From CAVTJL01 sp963735065 (GTDB lineage: Bacteria > Pseudomonadota > Alphaproteobacteria > Geminicoccales > Geminicoccaceae): a stretch of 64,000 nt of DNA. Of the stretch, positions 46,401-56,200 are shown in pieces (the first letter of the stretch is position 1; every line of letters starts with the position of its first letter). Below the pieces are notes generated by a model. That model was not told where the DNA came from. It did no database searches and saw nothing but the letters and a program-made list of their open reading frames with translations. The DNA is taken from positions 186,001-250,000 of the forward strand of contig CAVTJL010000001.1 of NCBI GenBank assembly GCA_963735065.1. Direction: 5' to 3'. The position numbers and the translations under genes were made by a program.

Positions 46401-47609
46401 CAAAGAAAGATGTCTCCGATTTCCTGATTGCCGCATTAGGGTGGGCACCCGAGGCTGAGGCGTCGCCTAAGACGGATCTCATAGCGGGTGCCCTGCGCTC
46501 TGTTGATGACGACGCCGAGCGCGCGTGCATTTTAAAGATAGCTGCAGACCGGCTCTCGCAAGCGGAGTTCACGCGCCTTTTGCTGCTCGCGCCCTTTTGT
46601 CGCGGCACGTGGACGATGGTCGACGCATTGGATGAAGCGCGCCGCTGCGCCTATTGGACCGAGGTGGTGCCGGATTGGACTCGCCGTTCCGACACGGAGA
46701 ACGCCGAAGGCGTGCAGCGCTTGATGGCTGCGCAACGGCCTAGAGCCGCTTTCTCGTGTGTTCGTCTTGAGCTGGAAAAGGTCGAGCCTTCCCTGCTGTT
46801 TCGATTGCTGACCGAAATGGCACGAGGCGGGAATGAGGAGCCTGGGCGCTATCAACTGGAGCGGTACGACATCGAGCGCGCCTTCGTCCTAATAGATCGG
46901 CACCCGGAGCTAACGGTCGAGCAGAAGGCGCGATTGGAGTTCGATTACCTTGAAGCCCTAGCGCGCCCCTGGGGCCGCCATGAGGGACATGGTATCTCCG
47001 AATCTCGAGAAATATATCGAAGATCACCCGGAGGTGTTCGTTCAAGCCGTTGTTTGGGTGTATAAGCGGCAGGATGGGGGAGAAGATCCGGAAGAGTTCA
47101 AGGTCGCCCCTGAGAAAATTACAGCGTTGGCTGAGCGCGGTTACAAACTTCTTGAGGCCCTTGAGGGAATTCCTGGCCATAACGAATTCGGCGAGCTGAA
47201 GACCGAGGAGCTAGCGGAGTGGGTCAAGACTGTCCGCGATGCGTGCTGTAAGCTTGGTCGAACCGAGATCGGTGATACTTGGCTTGGAAAACTGTTTGCG
47301 AGCGCACCGTCCGGTAAAGACGGTGTCTGGCCATGTGAGCCCGTACGAGATGTAATGGAGGATATACAGTCAGAGAGGATATCCGACGGGGCACATACTG
47401 GCCTTTACAATTCACGTGGTGTACATTGGCGTGGAGAGGGCGGTGGTCAGGAGCGAGAACTAGCAAATAGATATCGTAGCTGGGCTGAGGCACTCCACTA
47501 CTCGCATCCGTTCGTTGCCTCAAACCTATTGATGGGCATGGTCAGAACTTACGAGGAGGAGGCGAGCCGCGAGGACGCTGTGGCTGGCATCAAGCGGCGT
47601 ATGCGTTAG
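43460..47609 (+). CDS. Giant HigA-HTH protein with nuclease-like domain, probable defence protein (four frameshifts)
   Basis: About 1,381 residues when four apparent one-base insertions (near 44438, 44726, 45010 and 46984) are removed. At each the reading continues without losing sequence, for example D-S-V-E-E-A, F-R-S-A-L-E-G-M, Q-L-N-D-A-P and R-H-E-D-M-V. Residues 19-90 are a HigA-like HTH (HPGKYVRE … MSVTDAAKLIGISRPSASNFL). Residues about 115-265 look like a PD-(D/E)XK nuclease: D163 in GWDGFVE, E183 in GWEFGT, K193 in IKGKAD, then FVFVTPRRWPGKGAWL and a DAQDLEQWLE strand-helix. The remaining 1,100 residues are mostly helical, and I found no Walker A motif. Base composition is AT-richer than the chromosome, indicating transfer. 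Related ~1,300-residue proteins exist in bacteria, but I know of no established function. Confidence 0.7.
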
Positions 47610-47637
47610 AGGAACCGGCAGAGCGCGTGGCAGGCGC

Positions 47638-47817
47638 TTAGCTCCCCCTGGCGTACGTCTCCCTGAGCGCCTGCATGAGATCCGCCTGCGCCCGGGCACG
47701 GATGAAGGCCCCCGCCAGCGTGAACTCTTCCTCCAGGGCGTCATAGGCCTCGACATAGGCCGGGTCCCGGTGCCACTCGGCGAGCGCCTCATCCGCTGGG
47801 ATACTCCTACGCATCAT
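47638..47817 (-). pseudogene. Truncated XRE/HigA-type antitoxin
   Basis: A 59-residue protein (start ATGATG at 47817 after GGAGGTGCG). It begins like the dimerisation arm of XRE antitoxins: 'WHRDPAYVEAYDALEEEFTLAGAFIRARAQADL'. In those proteins this leads into a helix-turn-helix, but here it ends seven residues later (…QALRETYARGS). No toxin gene lies upstream, so this is probably a remnant. Confidence 0.55.
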
Positions 47818-47902
47818 CGCACCTCCGCCGCCGCTGAGAGCCGCGCGACCGTCCCAACCGCCATGGCATTGTAGCCAATGTTGCCGTTAGCAGGAATCCC
47901 TG

Positions 47903-47931
47903 TTGACATGCGGTATATGTTCCTTTACATA
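47903..47931 (+). promoter_or_regulatory. Probable sigma-70-type promoter, possibly leaderless transcript
   Basis: A perfect TTGACA (47903-47908) is 17 bases from TACATA (47926-47931). Initiation about 7 bases downstream would fall at the ATG at 47939, giving a leaderless message. No ribosome site precedes that ATG. Confidence 0.45.
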
Positions 47932-47938
47932 GACCCAC

Positions 47939-48731
47939 ATGCCTCGCGTGCTCACCCGTTCCCCCATCAAGATGCCCGGCACCCGCCAGTGCCGGCTCGC
48001 CCGACGTCTCGCCGCCGGTCTCTCCCCGGCCGAGATCAAAAGGCTCGACACCGCGACCGAGGAGGACATCGAGGCTTTTGTCAGCGACCGGGACCTCTCC
48101 CGCCTGGTCGACCAGTACGCCGCCGTCCGTGCTTTGCCTTTGCCCGAGCGGCAGGCCCGCCTGTTCGAGACGGCGTGGCTGGAGCTCTCGAGCCTCATCG
48201 ACGTCGGCGACCGACGCGCGATGCTCTTCGTCGTCTACCAGGCGAACCGGGCCCGGCATCCGGTAAGGCACCTCGTCAAGCTGGTGGTCGAGCGCTTCGA
48301 GAACGTGCGCCAGCCCTACGAGCGGCGCGACACGCCTTCGCCCGCCGGCTCCTCGCCCGAGACGATGCAGGGCTACGGCCAGCATCCGCTGGGCCCGGCG
48401 CAGGAGGCCATCAACCGCCTCGTCGACTTTCTCCCCGCTCAGGCGGGCGAGGCTGTTCTTGTCAGGGCCGAGCTCGAGCCGGCAGCGGCCGAGGCTCCCA
48501 TCGAGGAGCCGGCCGCGACACCCGAAGAAATTCCCGCCGGCGATGCTGGCGATCCCGCCTCCGCCGACGACGAGCCCCTTTCACCCCTCGCCGCCATGGC
48601 CCGGGCCAACCCGGCTCTGGCGGACTGGATCATCGGGCGCATCGAGAAGCGCCTGGCCGAGCTCGGCGCCGAAGCCGCCCGAGCCCGACGACCCGAGAAA
48701 AATGGCCGGCCTCAAACCCCTCGGCCCTTAA
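47939..48731 (+). CDS. Hypothetical protein, about 263 residues (one frameshift)
   Basis: The N-terminal 120 residues (CRLARRLAAGLSPAEIKRLDTATEEDIEAFV … FVVYQANRARHPVRHLVKLVVERF) look globular and helical. The rest is an Ala/Glu/Pro-rich linker and a final helix (LADWIIGRIEKRLAELG). As given, the frame runs on into puuE. Removing one A from AAAAA (48698-48702) gives the ending EKMAGLKPLGP and a stop at 48731. The family was not recognised. ATG 47972 is an alternative start. Confidence 0.55.
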
Positions 48732-48862
48732 CCGAAAAAAGACAAAAGACTGCTTTTCTCACTCACGACGCTCTGCCTGGTCGGCGCGTCGGTGCTGGCG
48801 TTGGGGTGTCGGGTCCGGTGGGGTGTGGTAGGGTTGCTGGAGCAAGCGAGAGGGGGAGCCTC

Positions 48863-49765
48863 ATGAGCCAGTCCTATCCGCGCGACATGGTCGGTTACGG
48901 GCGCAATCCGCCGAACCCGGACTGGCCGGGCGGGGCGCGGCTGGCGCTGCAGATGGTCATCAATTACGAGGAGGGTGGCGAGAACACCATCCTCAACGGC
49001 GATCCGGGCTCGGAGGCTTTTCTTTCGGAGATCATCGGCGCGCAGCCGCTCATGGGCGTGCGCAACATGAACATGGAGTTGATCTACGAGTATGGCAGCC
49101 GGGCCGGCTTCTGGCGGCTGTGGCGGCTGTTCAGGCGCTTCGACATGCCGATCACCGTCTATGCGGTGGGCCTGGCGCTCGAGCGCAATCCCGACGCCGC
49201 TGCCGCCATGAACGAGGCCGGCTGGGAGATCGCGACGCACGGGCTCAGGTGGATCGACTACCAGTATATGGGCATCGAGGCGGAGCGGCGGCATCTCGAG
49301 GAGACGATCCGCATCCACAAGGCCGTGACGGGCGAGCGGCCGCTGGGCTTCTATATCGGGCGCAACAGCCCCAACTCGCTCAAGCTCTGCGCCGAGGAGG
49401 GCGGCTTTCTTTACTGCGCCGATTCTTATGCGGACGATCTGCCCTACTGGGTGACGGTGGAGGGCAAGCGGCAGCTCATCGTGCCCTACACGCTCGATGC
49501 CAACGACATGCGCTTTGCCACCGCCCAGGGCTTCAACTCGGCCGACCAGTTTTTTGCCTATCTCCGGGACACCTTCGACGTGCTCTACGCCGAGGGCGAG
49601 GACGCGCCCAAGATGATGTCGGTGGGGCTGCACTGCCGCCTGACCGGGCGCCCGGGCCGCCTCAAGGGCCTCGAGCGCTTCCTCGAGCATGTGAGGAAGC
49701 ACGACAAGGTCTGGATCACGCGGCGCGTCGACATAGCACGGCACTGGCATGCGCATCACGGCTGA
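48863..49765 (+). CDS. puuE: Allantoinase PuuE (polysaccharide-deacetylase fold)
   Basis: A 300-residue NodB-fold enzyme. Family marks are 'YPRDMVGYGRNPPNPDWPGGARLALQMVINYEEG', 'YEYGSRAGFWRLWRLF', 'MNEAGWEIATHGLRWIDYQ' and 'NDMRFATAQGFNSADQFFAYLRDTFDVLY'. PuuE is a metal-independent allantoinase opening allantoin in purine breakdown. ATG 48863 follows GAGGGGGAGC. Its last 229 bases are duplicated at 51906. Confidence 0.92.
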   Translation: MSQSYPRDMVGYGRNPPNPDWPGGARLALQMVINYEEGGENTILNGDPGSEAFLSEIIGAQPLMGVRNMNMELIYEYGSRAGFWRLWRLFRRFDMPITVYAVGLALERNPDAAAAMNEAGWEIATHGLRWIDYQYMGIEAERRHLEETIRIHKAVTGERPLGFYIGRNSPNSLKLCAEEGGFLYCADSYADDLPYWVTVEGKRQLIVPYTLDANDMRFATAQGFNSADQFFAYLRDTFDVLYAEGEDAPKMMSVGLHCRLTGRPGRLKGLERFLEHVRKHDKVWITRRVDIARHWHAHHG

Positions 49766-49771
49766 GCGGCC
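49537..49771 (+). repeat. 235-bp direct repeat, copy 1 (puuE 3' end)
   Basis: Bases 49537-49771 recur at 51906-52140 with four mismatches that I can count. The repeat covers the last part of puuE and a few bases beyond its stop. Confidence 0.9.
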
Positions 49772-49920
49772 CGGCAAGCTGGTCGCGTGCTCGCCGGTCC
49801 ATGGCCGCCCTGCCCCGGCGCCATGGCCCGCGGGGTCCTCCTCGCGTATCCTTGCCGCCTCGATCTCTGCTAGGCTAGCCTTTGCCCTGACCGGCAGCTC
49901 CGGTCGTGCAGAGGCCCGTG

Positions 49921-51849
49921 ATGGAACGAAAGGTCGAGCGGCGCCTGTCGGCCGTTCTCGCGGTGGACGTGGTCGGCTACAGCCGGCTGATGGGCCGTGA
50001 CGAGGCCGGGACGCTCCGACGGCTCAAGAGCTATCGCCGCGAGGCCGTCGACCCGGCGCTGAAGCGGCATGGTGGAAGGTTGGTGAAGCTGATCGGTGAC
50101 GGGGCGCTGGTCGAGTTCCCCAGTGTCTCCGAAGGCTTGGCCGCGGCCGTCGAGGCGCAAGGCGCCATCGCCGCGTTGAACGACCGGGTGCCCGAGGACG
50201 AGCGCCTCGTCTTCCGGGCTGGCCTTCATCTGGGCGACATCATCCTCGACGGCGAGGACATCTACGGCGACGGCGTGAATGTCGCGGCACGGCTCGAGGC
50301 GGCGGCACCGCCGGGCGGCATCGCCGTCTCGCGCAGCGTGCGCGAGGCGGTGGGCGATCGGTTGCCGGTCCGGTTCGAGGACCGGGGCCTCCATACCCTC
50401 AAGAACATCGACCAGCCGATGGGCGTCTTCCACGTCGCCTGGGACGCGGCCGGATGGCCCGAGCCCGCGATCGCGGAGCCCGGCCCGGGGTGGTGGACGC
50501 GTCGCCGGGTGGCTCTCCTCGTCACAGCCTGCGCTGGCATCATTCTCGTCGCCGCAATAGGGATGAGCGCCCGTTCATGGCTGGCCCCTTCCAGCGAGGC
50601 CCCAGCACCCCTGTCCGAAGAGCAGAAGCCGTCGGTCGCGGTGCTGGCGTTCACGAACCTCAGCAGCGATCCTGGCCAGGACTATTTCAGCGACGGCATC
50701 TCCGAGGGCATCCTGACCGCCCTGGCGCGGTCCCCGGACCTGACCGTCATCGCCCGCAACTCGTCGTTCGCCTACAAGGGCAAGGCTGTCGATGTGACGG
50801 ACATCGGCCGCGCGCTGGGGGTACGCTACGTGCTCGAGGGGAGCGTGCAGCGCGAGGACAACCAGATCCGGGTAACGGCGCAGCTCATCGACGCACGCAC
50901 GGGGGGCCACCTCTGGGCCGAGAAATACGACCGGCCCCTCGGGGACGTGTTCGCCGTTCAAGACGAGATCTCGGGCACGATCGCGGCACGGCTGGCCAAC
51001 CGTATCGAGCGCGCCGAGATCAGCGCGGCACGGCACAAGCCCACCTCGGATCTCACCGCCTATGATGCCTTTCTCCGAGGCCGCGACATCCTTCTCCGCT
51101 CCGCCTCGAAGGACGACATGCTGCGGGCTCGGGGCTTCTTGGAGGACGCCATCGCGCGCGATCCCGAGCTCGCGCCGGCCTACGCCGACTTGGCGTTCAC
51201 CTACTACCGCGAGATAGCGCGTCGCTGGAGTCCGGAGCGCCGCGCGGAGGCGATCGCCGATGGCCTGCGCCTGGCCGAGCGAGCCCTGACGCTCGACCCG
51301 TCCTTGGCCCCGGCGCACACGGTGATGGGCAATCTCGTGATGCGAAGCGGTGACGTCGAGACGGCGATGCGATGGCATCGCCAGGCGATCGCCCTGAATG
51401 CCAATGATCCCGATACCCATGCAGGGCTGGCCAACGTGCTGCTGTTCATGAACAGGGCAAAGGAGGCGGTGCCGCTGATGCGCAGGGCCCTTCTCCTGGA
51501 TCCGCTTCACCCGCCCTTGTACGACAACTACATGGGTCGCGCCCTGTTGCTCAGCGGGGACTTCGAAGGAGCGATCCCCTATCTGAGCGAGTGCGTTCGG
51601 CGCCTCCCAAACTCCTGGAGCTGCCGTCAGAGCCTGGCCACGGCAGATCTCTATGCCGGGCGGAGTGAGGCCGCGGCCCATGAGTTCAGCGCGATGCTCG
51701 CCTACTTCCCCTACAAGTCGGTGGCCGAATGGCGCTCGCAGAGCGACTACCGTGACGGCCCCCAGACGAAGCTGTTGGCTACCGCCCTGGCTCGGCTGGG
51801 ACTGCCGGAGGTGGCCGTTCAGGACGCCGATACGCTTGGCGTCAGATGA
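49921..51849 (+). CDS. Class III adenylate cyclase with TolB-like and TPR domains
   Basis: A 642-residue membrane protein. The cyclase domain is at 1-175 (RLSAVLAVDVVGYSRLMGRDE with a metal Asp; KLIGDGALVEFPS; DIYGDGVNVAARLEAAAPPGGI). Then come one membrane helix (about 200-220), a TolB-like segment (SVAVLAFTNLSSDPGQDYFSDGISEGILTAL) and TPR-like repeats (from about 380). Such proteins are thought to make cAMP in response to periplasmic cues. The gene is flanked by both copies of the 235-bp repeat. Confidence 0.88.
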   Translation: MERKVERRLSAVLAVDVVGYSRLMGRDEAGTLRRLKSYRREAVDPALKRHGGRLVKLIGDGALVEFPSVSEGLAAAVEAQGAIAALNDRVPEDERLVFRAGLHLGDIILDGEDIYGDGVNVAARLEAAAPPGGIAVSRSVREAVGDRLPVRFEDRGLHTLKNIDQPMGVFHVAWDAAGWPEPAIAEPGPGWWTRRRVALLVTACAGIILVAAIGMSARSWLAPSSEAPAPLSEEQKPSVAVLAFTNLSSDPGQDYFSDGISEGILTALARSPDLTVIARNSSFAYKGKAVDVTDIGRALGVRYVLEGSVQREDNQIRVTAQLIDARTGGHLWAEKYDRPLGDVFAVQDEISGTIAARLANRIERAEISAARHKPTSDLTAYDAFLRGRDILLRSASKDDMLRARGFLEDAIARDPELAPAYADLAFTYYREIARRWSPERRAEAIADGLRLAERALTLDPSLAPAHTVMGNLVMRSGDVETAMRWHRQAIALNANDPDTHAGLANVLLFMNRAKEAVPLMRRALLLDPLHPPLYDNYMGRALLLSGDFEGAIPYLSECVRRLPNSWSCRQSLATADLYAGRSEAAAHEFSAMLAYFPYKSVAEWRSQSDYRDGPQTKLLATALARLGLPEVAVQDADTLGVR

Positions 51850-51905
51850 GCCATCCCTCGAACCCAGCCAGCCGAGGGACCGCAAGGTGGGCACATGGGC
51901 CGGCG

Positions 51906-52134
51906 CTCGGCCGAGCAGTTTTCTGCCTATCTCCGGGACACCTTCGACGTGCTCTACGCCGAGGGCGAGGACGCGCCCAAGATGATGTCGGTGGGGCTGC
52001 ACTGCCGCCTGACCGGGCGCCCGGGCCGCCTCAAGGGCCTCGAGCGGTTCCTCGAGCATGTAAGGAAGCACGACAAGGTCTGGATCACGCGGCGCGTCGA
52101 CATAGCACGGCACTGGCATGCGCATCACGGCTGA
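51906..52134 (+). pseudogene. puuE: puuE 3' fragment
   Basis: The last 75 or so codons of puuE, in frame and nearly identical (SAEQFSAYLRDTFDVLYAEG … ARHWHAHHG). It has no promoter or N-terminal domain, so it is not a functional enzyme. Confidence 0.88.
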
Positions 52135-52140
52135 GCGGCC
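51906..52140 (+). repeat. 235-bp direct repeat, copy 2
   Basis: Second copy of 49537-49771. The two are 2,369 bases apart and differ by four substitutions (for example CGCTT/CGGTT, GTGAGG/GTAAGG), so the duplication is recent. Confidence 0.9.
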
Positions 52141-52289
52141 GGCCGCCTTGCGGCCGCGTGACGGGGATCACAGAGACGGGCGGATTAAGGCGTAAGAGCA
52201 GTCCCTGGATCGAAGCGATCCAGCCGTGTCGGGATCCCGCCAGCGACGGCCGACACGGCGACCCTCGGCTGTGAAGAAGGCTGAACAAG

Positions 52290-53198
52290 GTGACGAACGC
52301 CATAGCCTGGCCGCGCAAGCAGCGCGAGATCCACAACCATCACATGGATTCCACGGTCTGGAACCATTTCGCGTTCCGGCCGGACGACATCGTGGTTGCC
52401 ACCTACGGCAAGTCTGGCACCACCTGGACCCAGCAGATCGTGGGCCAGCTCGTCCTCGGCGGGCGCGAGGATGTGGAGGTGGGCGAGCTCTCGCCCTGGG
52501 TCGACCTGCGCGTGCCGCCCAGGGAGATCAAGCTCGCGGCCATCGAGGAGCAGCTGCACCGGCGCTTCGTGAAGACGCATCTGCCGGTCGACGCGCTGGT
52601 CTTCTCGCCCGAGGCCAAATATCTCTACGTCGCCCGCGACGGCCGGGACGTGGTCTGGAGCCTCTACAACCACCACGCCCGCGCCAACGGCGATTGGTAT
52701 GCGAAGATCAACGACACGCCGGGCCGGGTGGGCCCGCCCATCCCCGAGCCCCCGGACTCGATCCGCCAGTACTTCCTGGAGTGGCTGGACGGCGACGGCT
52801 ATCCCTTCTGGCCGTTCTGGGAGAACGTGGCCTCCTGGTGGGGGGTCCGCCATCTGCCCAATGTGATGCTGCTCCACTTCGCCGATCTCAAGAAGGACCT
52901 GCCGGGCCAGATCCGGCGCATCGCGGGCTTTCTCGAGATCCCCCTCGACGACGCGACGCATGCGCGCGTCACCGAGCATTGCACCTTCGAGTACATGAAG
53001 GCGCACGCGGAGCGGGTGGCGCCGCTGGGCGGCGCCATGTGGGACGGCGGTGCCCAGACCTTCATCCACAAGGGCACGAACGAGCGCTGGCGCGACGTGC
53101 TGACGGCCGAGGACTGCCGGCGCTACGAGAGCACGGCCGTGGAGCGGCTGGGCCCGGCCTGCGCCCGCTGGCTCGCCTCAGGCGGCCCCGCCGACTGA
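52290..53198 (+). CDS. PAPS-dependent sulfotransferase
   Basis: A 302-residue cytosolic-type sulfotransferase. The 5'-phosphosulfate loop is 'YGKSGTTWTQQIVGQL', the 3'-phosphate site 'YVARDGRDVVWSLYNH', and the C-terminal 'FIHKGTNERWRDVL' loop closes over PAPS. The catalytic His is probably in 'FVKTHLPV'. It starts at GTG 52290. The acceptor is unknown. Confidence 0.9.
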   Translation: MTNAIAWPRKQREIHNHHMDSTVWNHFAFRPDDIVVATYGKSGTTWTQQIVGQLVLGGREDVEVGELSPWVDLRVPPREIKLAAIEEQLHRRFVKTHLPVDALVFSPEAKYLYVARDGRDVVWSLYNHHARANGDWYAKINDTPGRVGPPIPEPPDSIRQYFLEWLDGDGYPFWPFWENVASWWGVRHLPNVMLLHFADLKKDLPGQIRRIAGFLEIPLDDATHARVTEHCTFEYMKAHAERVAPLGGAMWDGGAQTFIHKGTNERWRDVLTAEDCRRYESTAVERLGPACARWLASGGPAD

Positions 53199-53209
53199 GC
53201 GGCATGCGA

Positions 53210-53235
53210 GGGCGCCGGCCGGTCGGTCGGCGCCC
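53210..53235. terminator. Possible bidirectional terminator hairpin
   Basis: GGGCGCC (53210-53216) and GGCGCCC (53229-53235) form a 7-bp stem between convergent genes. There is no T-run. Confidence 0.35.
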
Positions 53236-53241
53236 CGCTGC

Positions 53242-56200
53242 CTACTCGGCCGGCGTCTCGGCGGGCCCGGCCGTGTGGGCCTCGGCCGGCGGCTTCGCGC
53301 GCTGCTCCGACGGCGGCCGCCAGCCGGTCTTCTCGCGCATCCACTGGAAGACGACGTAGAGCATCGGGATGACGAGGACGCCCACGATGGCCGCGGCGAT
53401 CATGCCGGCGAAGACGGGCGTGCCGACGGCCCGCCGGCTCGCGGCCCCGGCTCCCTTGGCGATCACGAGCGGCACGAGGCCCAGGATGAAGGCGAAGCTC
53501 GTCATCATCACCGGCCGGAAGCGCAGCCGCGCCCCCTCGATGGCGGAATCCACGATCCCCTTGCCGTGCATCCGCTGCTCGAGCGCGAACTCGTTGATCA
53601 GGATCGCGTTCTTGGCCGCCAGGGCGATGAGCACGACGAGGCCGATCTGGGCATAGACGTCGAAGGCAAGGCCCGTGACATAGACGCCGAAGACGGCACC
53701 CAGCACGCCCACGCTCACCGAGAGCAGCACCGGTATCGGCACATTCCAGCTCTCGTAGAGGGCGACGAGGAAGAGATAGGCGAAGAGCACGGCCAGCGCG
53801 AGGACGATGCTGGTCTTGCCGGCGGCCAGCTGCTCCTGATAGGCGGTGCCGGTCCACTCGAAGCCGTAGCCCGCCGGCAGGGCGGTCTTCGACAGGCTCT
53901 CCATGGCCGCCAGCGCATCGCCCGTGCTGAAGCCCGGCGCGGCCGAGCCGTTGATGATGACGGCCCTGTAGTTGTTGTAGCGGCTGACCGCCTGGGGCCC
54001 GAGCACGAGCCTGGCCGAGGCCAGGGCCCGCATCGGCACCATCTGGCCCTGCTTGTTCTTGACGTAGATCCTGTAGATGTCGTTGACGCTCTTGCGGTCG
54101 GCGGCCTCGGCCTGGATGTTGACCTGCCAGGTGCGGCCGAAGAGATTGAAGTCGTTGACGTAGTAGCCGCCCAGCGTCGCCTGCAACGCATCGAAGATGT
54201 CGCTGATGTTGACGCCCAGCGCCTGCGCCTTGTCGCGATCGATGTCGAGATAGATCTGCGGCGTGTCGGCCGAGAAGGTCGAGAACATGCCCGCCAGCTG
54301 CGGCTTCTGGTTGGCCTCCACGATGACGCTGCGCATCACCCTGGCGATGTCGCCGAAGGCCTGGCCCTGCAGCGCCTCGAGCACATACTGGAAGCCGCCG
54401 GTGCTGCCGAGGCCGATGATGGGCGGCAGGTTGAGCGGCACCGCGATGGCACCCTGGATCGAGGCGAGCTCGCGGCGCAGGCGCTGAATCACGGCCTCGG
54501 CGCTGAGATTGGACGCTTGACGCTCATCGAACGGCTTGAGCTCGGCGACGAAGAAGCCCTTGTTGGACGAGGCGATCGAGTTGATGAAGTCGTAGCCCAC
54601 GACGCCCAGCACGCTTTGGACGGCAGGATCCTTCTGGAGGATGTCGTTGACGCGCTGCACGACCTCGCCCGTCCGGTTCTGCGAGGCGCCCTCGGGGAGC
54701 TGGACCACGGTGAAGATGGCGCCCTGATCCTCGGTCGGCAGGAAGCCTTTGGGCGTGACCTCGAAGAGGCCGCCGGTGACAACGAGAGCGCCGGCGACGA
54801 TCGCGAGCGAGAGGATGGCCATGCGCACCAGACGGCGGACGACCGCCGTATAGCCTGCGGTGGCCTTGTCGATGCCCGTCAGGACCCAGCCGATCGGGCC
54901 GCGCGGGCGGCCATGGCCGGGCTTGAGAAGGATCGAGCACAAGGCAGGCGACAGGGTGAGCGCATTGATCGCCGAGATCACCATCGACACCGACACCGCC
55001 ACGGCGAACTGACGGAAGAGCTGGCCGCTGATGCCGGGAATGAAGGCCACCGGCACGAAGACGGACAGAAGGACGAGCGTGATGGCCACGATCGGCGCCA
55101 CGATCTCGCCCATGGCCTTCTTCGTGGCTTCCTTGGGCGTGAGGTGCGGCTCCTCCTCCATCACGCGCTCGACGTTCTCGATCACGACGATGGCATCGTC
55201 GACAACGATGCCGATCGCGAGCACGAGCGCCAGGAGTGAGACCGTGTTGGCCGAGTAGCCGATCGCCAGAAGCACCGCGAAGGTGCCGATGATGGCCACC
55301 GGCACCGCGATCAGCGGAATGATGGTGGTCCGCAGCCTGCCCAGGAAGAGGAAGACGACGAGACCCACGAGGACGAAGGCCTCGAGCAGCGTCTTGACGA
55401 CCTCGTGCATCGTGTCCGTGACGAACACGGTCGTGTCGTACATCACCTGATAGTCGACATCCTGCGGGAAGCGCGTCTTGAGCTGCTCCAGCGTCTCCTT
55501 GACGCGCTCCGCCACGGCCACGGCATTGGCGCCGGGCGACTGATAGATGCCGATGGCGGCGGACGGCTTGCCGTTGAAGAGCGAGTAGCGGTCCGAGGAT
55601 TTGGCGCCCAGCTCGACGCGCGCCACGTCGCCCACGCGCACGAAGGAGCCGTCAGGGTTGGCGCGGATGATGATCTTGCGGAACTGGTCGGCGTTGGTGA
55701 GCCGGCCCTGGGTGTTGATCGTGAGCTGGAACTGCTGGTCCTTGCCGATGGGCGCAGCACCAATCCGGCCCACGGCCGCCTGGACGTTCTGCGAGGAGAT
55801 CGCGTTGATGACGTCGTTGGGCGTCAGGTTGAAGTTCGTGAGCTTCTGCGGGTCGATCCAGATCCGCATGGAATAGTCGAGCGGGCCGAACAGGTTGGCG
55901 TCGCCCACGCCGTTCACCCGCTTGATGGCGTCGAGGACGTTGATCGTGACGTAGTTGCTGAGAAAGAGCGGATCGTAGGTGCCGTTGGGCGAGTAGAACT
56001 GAACCACCTGCAGAAGGGCCGAGGACACCTTCTTGACCGTCAGGCCCTGCCGGGTGACCTCCTGCGGGAGCTGCGGCTCGGCGAGGCTCACCCGGTTCTG
56101 CACGTTGACCGTGTTGATGTCCGGATCGGTGCCGAGCGCGAAGGTGACGGTCAGCGTGTAGCTGCCGTCCGAGCCCGAGGTCGACTGCATGTAGAGCATG

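Noticed and set aside
47939..49765. A 608-codon frame seeming to fuse an unknown protein to puuE
   Set aside because: Caused by one extra A at 48698-48702. puuE has its own strong ribosome site and start at 48863.
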